DNA of 10,519 nt. Source: JBEKHI01 sp050012355 (GTDB lineage Bacteria > Actinomycetota > Actinomycetes > Streptosporangiales > Streptosporangiaceae). The DNA lies in assembly GCA_050012355.1 (NCBI GenBank), contig JBEKHI010000303.1, positions 1-10,519 on the forward strand, in the 5' to 3' direction. A model generated the notes under the pieces. That model searched no databases, was not told where the DNA came from, and worked only from the letters and a program-made list of their open reading frames with translations. The position numbers and the translations under genes were made by a program. Positions 8,124-10,519 of this stretch are shown here, one piece after another. Each line of letters starts with the position of its first letter. The stretch's first letter is position 1.

Positions 8124-8129
8124 CCTCTC
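8124..8129 (-). promoter_or_regulatory. Shine-Dalgarno site of the GH42 gene
   Basis: On the minus strand GAGAGG sits 6 nt before GTG 8117, which supports that start. It contrasts with the GH29 and GH78 starts, which have no such site. Confidence 0.65.
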
Positions 8130-8135
8130 ATCAAT

Positions 8136-8152
8136 TGGTATAACGTTTTATC
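8136..8152 (-). promoter_or_regulatory. LacI-type operator O2 between GH42 and GH29
   Basis: Read on the minus strand this is GATAAAACGTTATACCA, matching O1 (3453-3469) at 16 of 17 bases. Half-sites GATAAAAC and GGTATAAC agree at 6 of 8 positions around the central CG. The site directly abuts the GH29 ATG at 8153 and ends 18 nt from the GH42 start at 8117, so one protein could repress both divergent genes. The family assignment is inference from operator architecture. Confidence 0.75.
8141..8146 (+). promoter_or_regulatory. Predicted -10 box of a leaderless GH29 transcript
   Basis: TAACGT fits TAnnnT and lies exactly 6 nt before ATG 8153, inside operator O2. No Shine-Dalgarno sequence fits between them. 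The transcript would begin at or next to the start codon. A clear -35 element was not seen. Confidence 0.5.
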
Positions 8153-9652
8153 ATGATGTCATACCAGCCGACCTGGGAGTCGCTGCGCACACACCGCATT
8201 CCGGAGTGGTTCCGGGACGCGAAGTTCGGCATCTGGGCGCACTGGGGACCGCAGTCGGTGGCGACGTCAGGCGACTGGTACGCCCGGCACCTGTACGGGC
8301 CCTACGAAGGGACCGAGGACTGGGAGCACCCGCGGGTCGACCGGCAGGCACGACTGCACAGGGAACGGTACGGGCACCCGTCGGTGTTCGGGCACAAGGA
8401 CATCTGCAACCGGTGGCGGGCGGAGCGATTCGATCCCGCTGAGCTGATGGACCTGTACCGGCGGACCGGCGCGCGGTACTTCGTCGCGCTCGCGGCGCAC
8501 TGCGACAACTTCGACCTGTGGAACTCGGCGCACCAGCCGTGGAACTCGGTGAACGTCGGCCCGCGATCGGACATCGTCGCGCGGTGGGCGGCAGCGGCCC
8601 GCGAGGAAGGGCTCAGGTTCGGGGTGAGCATGCACGCGGGTTCGTGGACCTGGCGCTGGCTGAACGCCGCGTTCGGCTCCGACGACGGCGGCCGGTTCGA
8701 CGGGCACCTGACCGCGGCGGACGGCAAGGGCACCTGGTGGGAGGGGCTGGACCCGGCGGACCTGTACGACCGGGTACGGCGGCCCGGCGAGCCGCCTGAC
8801 CAGGACTTTGTCGACGGCTTCTACGCGCGCCTGCGTGATCTGGTGCACGGGTTCCGCCCCGATCTGGTGTTGCTCGACGACGCCAGGTTCCCGTTCGACG
8901 CGGGCAGTGTCTGCGAGGCGGTCCCGCCATCACCGCGTGGCCTTGAGTTCGCCGCCGACTACTACAACCTGTGCGCGGACGGGGTGGTCGACATCAAGAA
9001 CGTGCCGTCATCGGACCGGGAGGCGGTGCTGCTGGACATCGAACGGCATCTTCCCGCCGCCGTCGAGGACGCGCCGTGGCAGCTGGAGACCAGCATCGGC
9101 GACTGGTTTTACAGCACCAGGGAGACCTACAAGCCGGCCAGGCAGATCGTCCAGTTGCTGTGCGACACGGTGAGCAAGAACGGGTCCATGCTGCTGAACG
9201 TGGTGCAGCGTCCGGACGGGACGATCGACGACGAGTGCCGGTCCGCCCTGGAGGAGATCGGTGACTGGCTGGCCATCAATGGCGAGGCGATCTACCAGAC
9301 CAGGCCGTGGCACACCCATGGTGAGGGCCCGACCGAGGCGGCTCGCGAAGCGTACGGCGGCGACGGCGCCGAGGTCATGGCCCGCGAAGCCGACCTGCCG
9401 TACACGGCGAGCGACGTCAGGTTCACCCAGCTCGGGAACGATGTTTACGCGACGCTGCTCGGCTGGCCGTCCGATGGCGTCGCGGACATCGTGAGCCTCG
9501 GGCGGGACGCGGGGCTGCTTCGTGAGGAGCCCCGAGCGGTCTCGCTGCTCGGCTTTGGCGAGGTGCGGTGGCGGCGCGAGGCGGGGGCACTACGGGTGCT
9601 GCTGCCCGCTCAGCCCCCGGTCGCGCCGTGCGGCGTGCTGAAGGTGACCTGA
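8153..9652 (+). CDS. GH29 alpha-L-fucosidase-type glycosidase, cytoplasmic
   Basis: A 499-residue GH29 protein, predicted to remove terminal alpha-L-fucose (or a related L-sugar) by a retaining mechanism. The N-terminal TIM barrel shows the family signature WFRDAKFGIWAHWGPQ (residues 19-34), then GARYFVALAAHCDNFDLWNS and WWEGLDPADLY. The likely nucleophile is Asp242 in FRPDLVLLDDARFP, which aligns with the PDLLWFDG motif of other GH29 enzymes. NGSMLLNVVQRPDGTID marks the end of the barrel, and a C-terminal beta domain ends in GVLKVT. The second His of the usual HHD motif is Cys117. There is no signal peptide. ATG codons at 8153 and 8156 are adjacent; the first lies 6 nt after a TAnnnT box. 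The 3' end overlaps the convergent GH2 gene by 43 bp. Substrate is uncertain because GH29 subfamilies differ. Confidence 0.9.
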   Translation: MMSYQPTWESLRTHRIPEWFRDAKFGIWAHWGPQSVATSGDWYARHLYGPYEGTEDWEHPRVDRQARLHRERYGHPSVFGHKDICNRWRAERFDPAELMDLYRRTGARYFVALAAHCDNFDLWNSAHQPWNSVNVGPRSDIVARWAAAAREEGLRFGVSMHAGSWTWRWLNAAFGSDDGGRFDGHLTAADGKGTWWEGLDPADLYDRVRRPGEPPDQDFVDGFYARLRDLVHGFRPDLVLLDDARFPFDAGSVCEAVPPSPRGLEFAADYYNLCADGVVDIKNVPSSDREAVLLDIERHLPAAVEDAPWQLETSIGDWFYSTRETYKPARQIVQLLCDTVSKNGSMLLNVVQRPDGTIDDECRSALEEIGDWLAINGEAIYQTRPWHTHGEGPTEAAREAYGGDGAEVMAREADLPYTASDVRFTQLGNDVYATLLGWPSDGVADIVSLGRDAGLLREEPRAVSLLGFGEVRWRREAGALRVLLPAQPPVAPCGVLKVT

Positions 9653-10519
9653 AAGCTTCGCTCGCGGGGTTGTAGCTGGTACTGGGGGAGTACACCGGGG
9701 CCGCAGGAGGCGGAGCCGAGGCCGTTCTGACCGCAGTCGAGGTTCACGAAGACCCGGTCCTTCGCGATGAGGTCGCTTGTGTGGGTGGCCCGGTCGAGGT
9801 CCTCACTGGTCCACGGGCGGACGGTGAGGTTGAACGTGGGGGCGCCGGTGATGCGGAGTACGTTGCCGAGTTCCGCCCAGCGGACGTCCATCCGGTTCCC
9901 GTTCTCCTGTGGCCGCACGTACGGTGTCTGCAGTCCGGCCACGGTTGACCGGAACAGGCCGACGCGGGCCGCCTGACAGCTGTCCGGGTACGCCTCGCCC
10001 GGCCCGCGGCCGAACCATCGCACGTCCTGGAATGTAGCCGGGAGCGCGAGGCGGACTCCCAGCCGGGGCAGCGGGAAATCCCAGGGCCCATCGGGCGTGA
10101 CGTGCACCGCCAGCGTCAGTCCTTGGCCGGCCGGTGTCCACCGGTAGGTGACGAAGAGCCCGGTGCCGGTCGACGTGCCGCCTGCCCGGGTGTGTACCTC
10201 GATCGCGTCGTCTTTCGCGGTCACGTCGATCGTCCGGTGCCGTAGCCGGTCCAGGCCCGCCGCGCGCCACCGCTTGGCCGGACCCGAGTCGCCCATCCCG
10301 ATGTCATTGTCGGTCGGCGCCCGCCACACGTCGACCACCGGCCCGTCGAGCTTGAGTTCGCCGAACCGCGTGAGCGTCCCCGTGCGTGTGTCGAAGGTCC
10401 CCGCGCCCAGCCGCAGCTGGGCCCGGTCGGACGGAGCGCGGTCGGACGGAGCGCGGTCGGACGGAGCGCGGTCGGACGGAGCGCGGTCGGACGGAGCGCG
10501 GTCGGACGGAGCGCGGTCG
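9610..10519 (-). CDS. GH2 (LacZ-type) beta-galactosidase, C-terminal part; 5' end beyond window
   Basis: The last 302 codons of a large GH2 beta-galactosidase. The frame is open from the right edge to TGA at 9612-9610. Visible, in order, are RAPSD tandem repeats, a linker (LRLGAGTFDTRTGTLTRFG), then the Bgal_small_N domain, equivalent to domain 5 of E. coli LacZ. That domain begins at VWRAPTDNDIG and continues through WFGRGPGEAYPDS, TPYVRPQENGNRMDVRW and GLGSASCGPGVLPQYQL. The catalytic (alpha/beta)8 domain with its two Glu residues is outside the window. GTG 10338 is not the start: homology continues upstream of it without a stop. The gene is convergent with GH29 and overlaps its last 43 bases. 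With the GH42 enzyme it gives the locus two unrelated beta-galactosidases. Localisation cannot be judged without the N terminus. Confidence 0.9.
   Translation of the reverse strand, partial: DRAPSDRAPSDRAPSDRAPSDRAPSDRAPSDRAQLRLGAGTFDTRTGTLTRFGELKLDGPVVDVWRAPTDNDIGMGDSGPAKRWRAAGLDRLRHRTIDVTAKDDAIEVHTRAGGTSTGTGLFVTYRWTPAGQGLTLAVHVTPDGPWDFPLPRLGVRLALPATFQDVRWFGRGPGEAYPDSCQAARVGLFRSTVAGLQTPYVRPQENGNRMDVRWAELGNVLRITGAPTFNLTVRPWTSEDLDRATHTSDLIAKDRVFVNLDCGQNGLGSASCGPGVLPQYQLQPRERSFQVTFSTPHGATGG
10426..10519 (-). repeat. 15-bp tandem repeat encoding (RAPSD)n, runs off the edge
   Basis: Six perfect copies of the 15-mer GTCGGACGGAGCGCG (plus-strand reading) span 10426-10515, with four bases of a seventh before the window ends. 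On the minus strand each unit is read in frame as Arg-Ala-Pro-Ser-Asp. It lies in the linker before the Bgal_small_N domain of the GH2 enzyme. The unit length is a multiple of 3, so copy number can change without a frameshift. The total copy number is unknown. Confidence 0.95.

Noticed and set aside
9610..10338. Stand-alone 242-residue protein from GTG 10338
   Set aside because: The frame is open upstream to the window edge and carries LacZ-type linker sequence before WRAPTDND, so this is the C terminus of a longer GH2 enzyme.

Overview
The window is about 70% G+C with strongly G/C-biased third codon positions. It carries an XRE-SARP-NB-ARC-TPR regulator of a type abundant in filamentous actinomycetes, so the source is very probably a high-GC actinomycete. 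The genus cannot be read from the sequence. Protein-coding genes fill almost all of it; there is no gap above 100 bases, no RNA gene, no transposase and no CRISPR array.

Layout, left to right. (1) A large regulator (+, 2-3418) whose true start probably lies off the left edge: Cro/C1 helix-turn-helix, SARP winged helix plus BTAD, NB-ARC ATPase, then a TPR tail made of near-identical 120-bp DNA repeats. (2) After 58 bp, a GH78 alpha-L-rhamnosidase (+, about 3477-6062). (3) Convergent to it across 18 bp, a GH42 beta-galactosidase (-, 6081-8117). (4) Divergent from GH42 across only 35 bp, a GH29 alpha-L-fucosidase-type enzyme (+, 8153-9652). (5) Convergent to it and overlapping it by 43 bp, the C-terminal third of a GH2 (LacZ-type) beta-galactosidase (-, 9610 to past the right edge), which runs off the window inside a 15-bp tandem repeat encoding RAPSD units.

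The four glycosidases read as one catabolic locus. None of the three visible N termini has a signal peptide, so the enzymes probably act in the cytoplasm on imported oligosaccharides carrying rhamnose, galactose and fucose (or related L-sugars), for example plant cell-wall side chains or glycosides; the substrate is inference. No transporter is present in the window.

The strongest regulatory signal is a 17-bp imperfect palindrome with a central AACGTT. It occurs twice with one mismatch: directly upstream of GH78 (3453-3469) and in the GH42/GH29 divergent gap (8136-8152). It looks like a LacI-family operator and would join three glycosidase genes on both strands into one regulon; the repressor gene is not here. 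At both plus-strand sites a TAnnnT -10 box lies exactly 6 nt before a start codon with no Shine-Dalgarno sequence, which suggests leaderless mRNAs repressed at the -10 element. The other unusual structures are a pair of perfect 19-bp palindromes, 31 bp apart, inside the GH78 coding sequence, and the RAPSD repeat in the GH2 gene.
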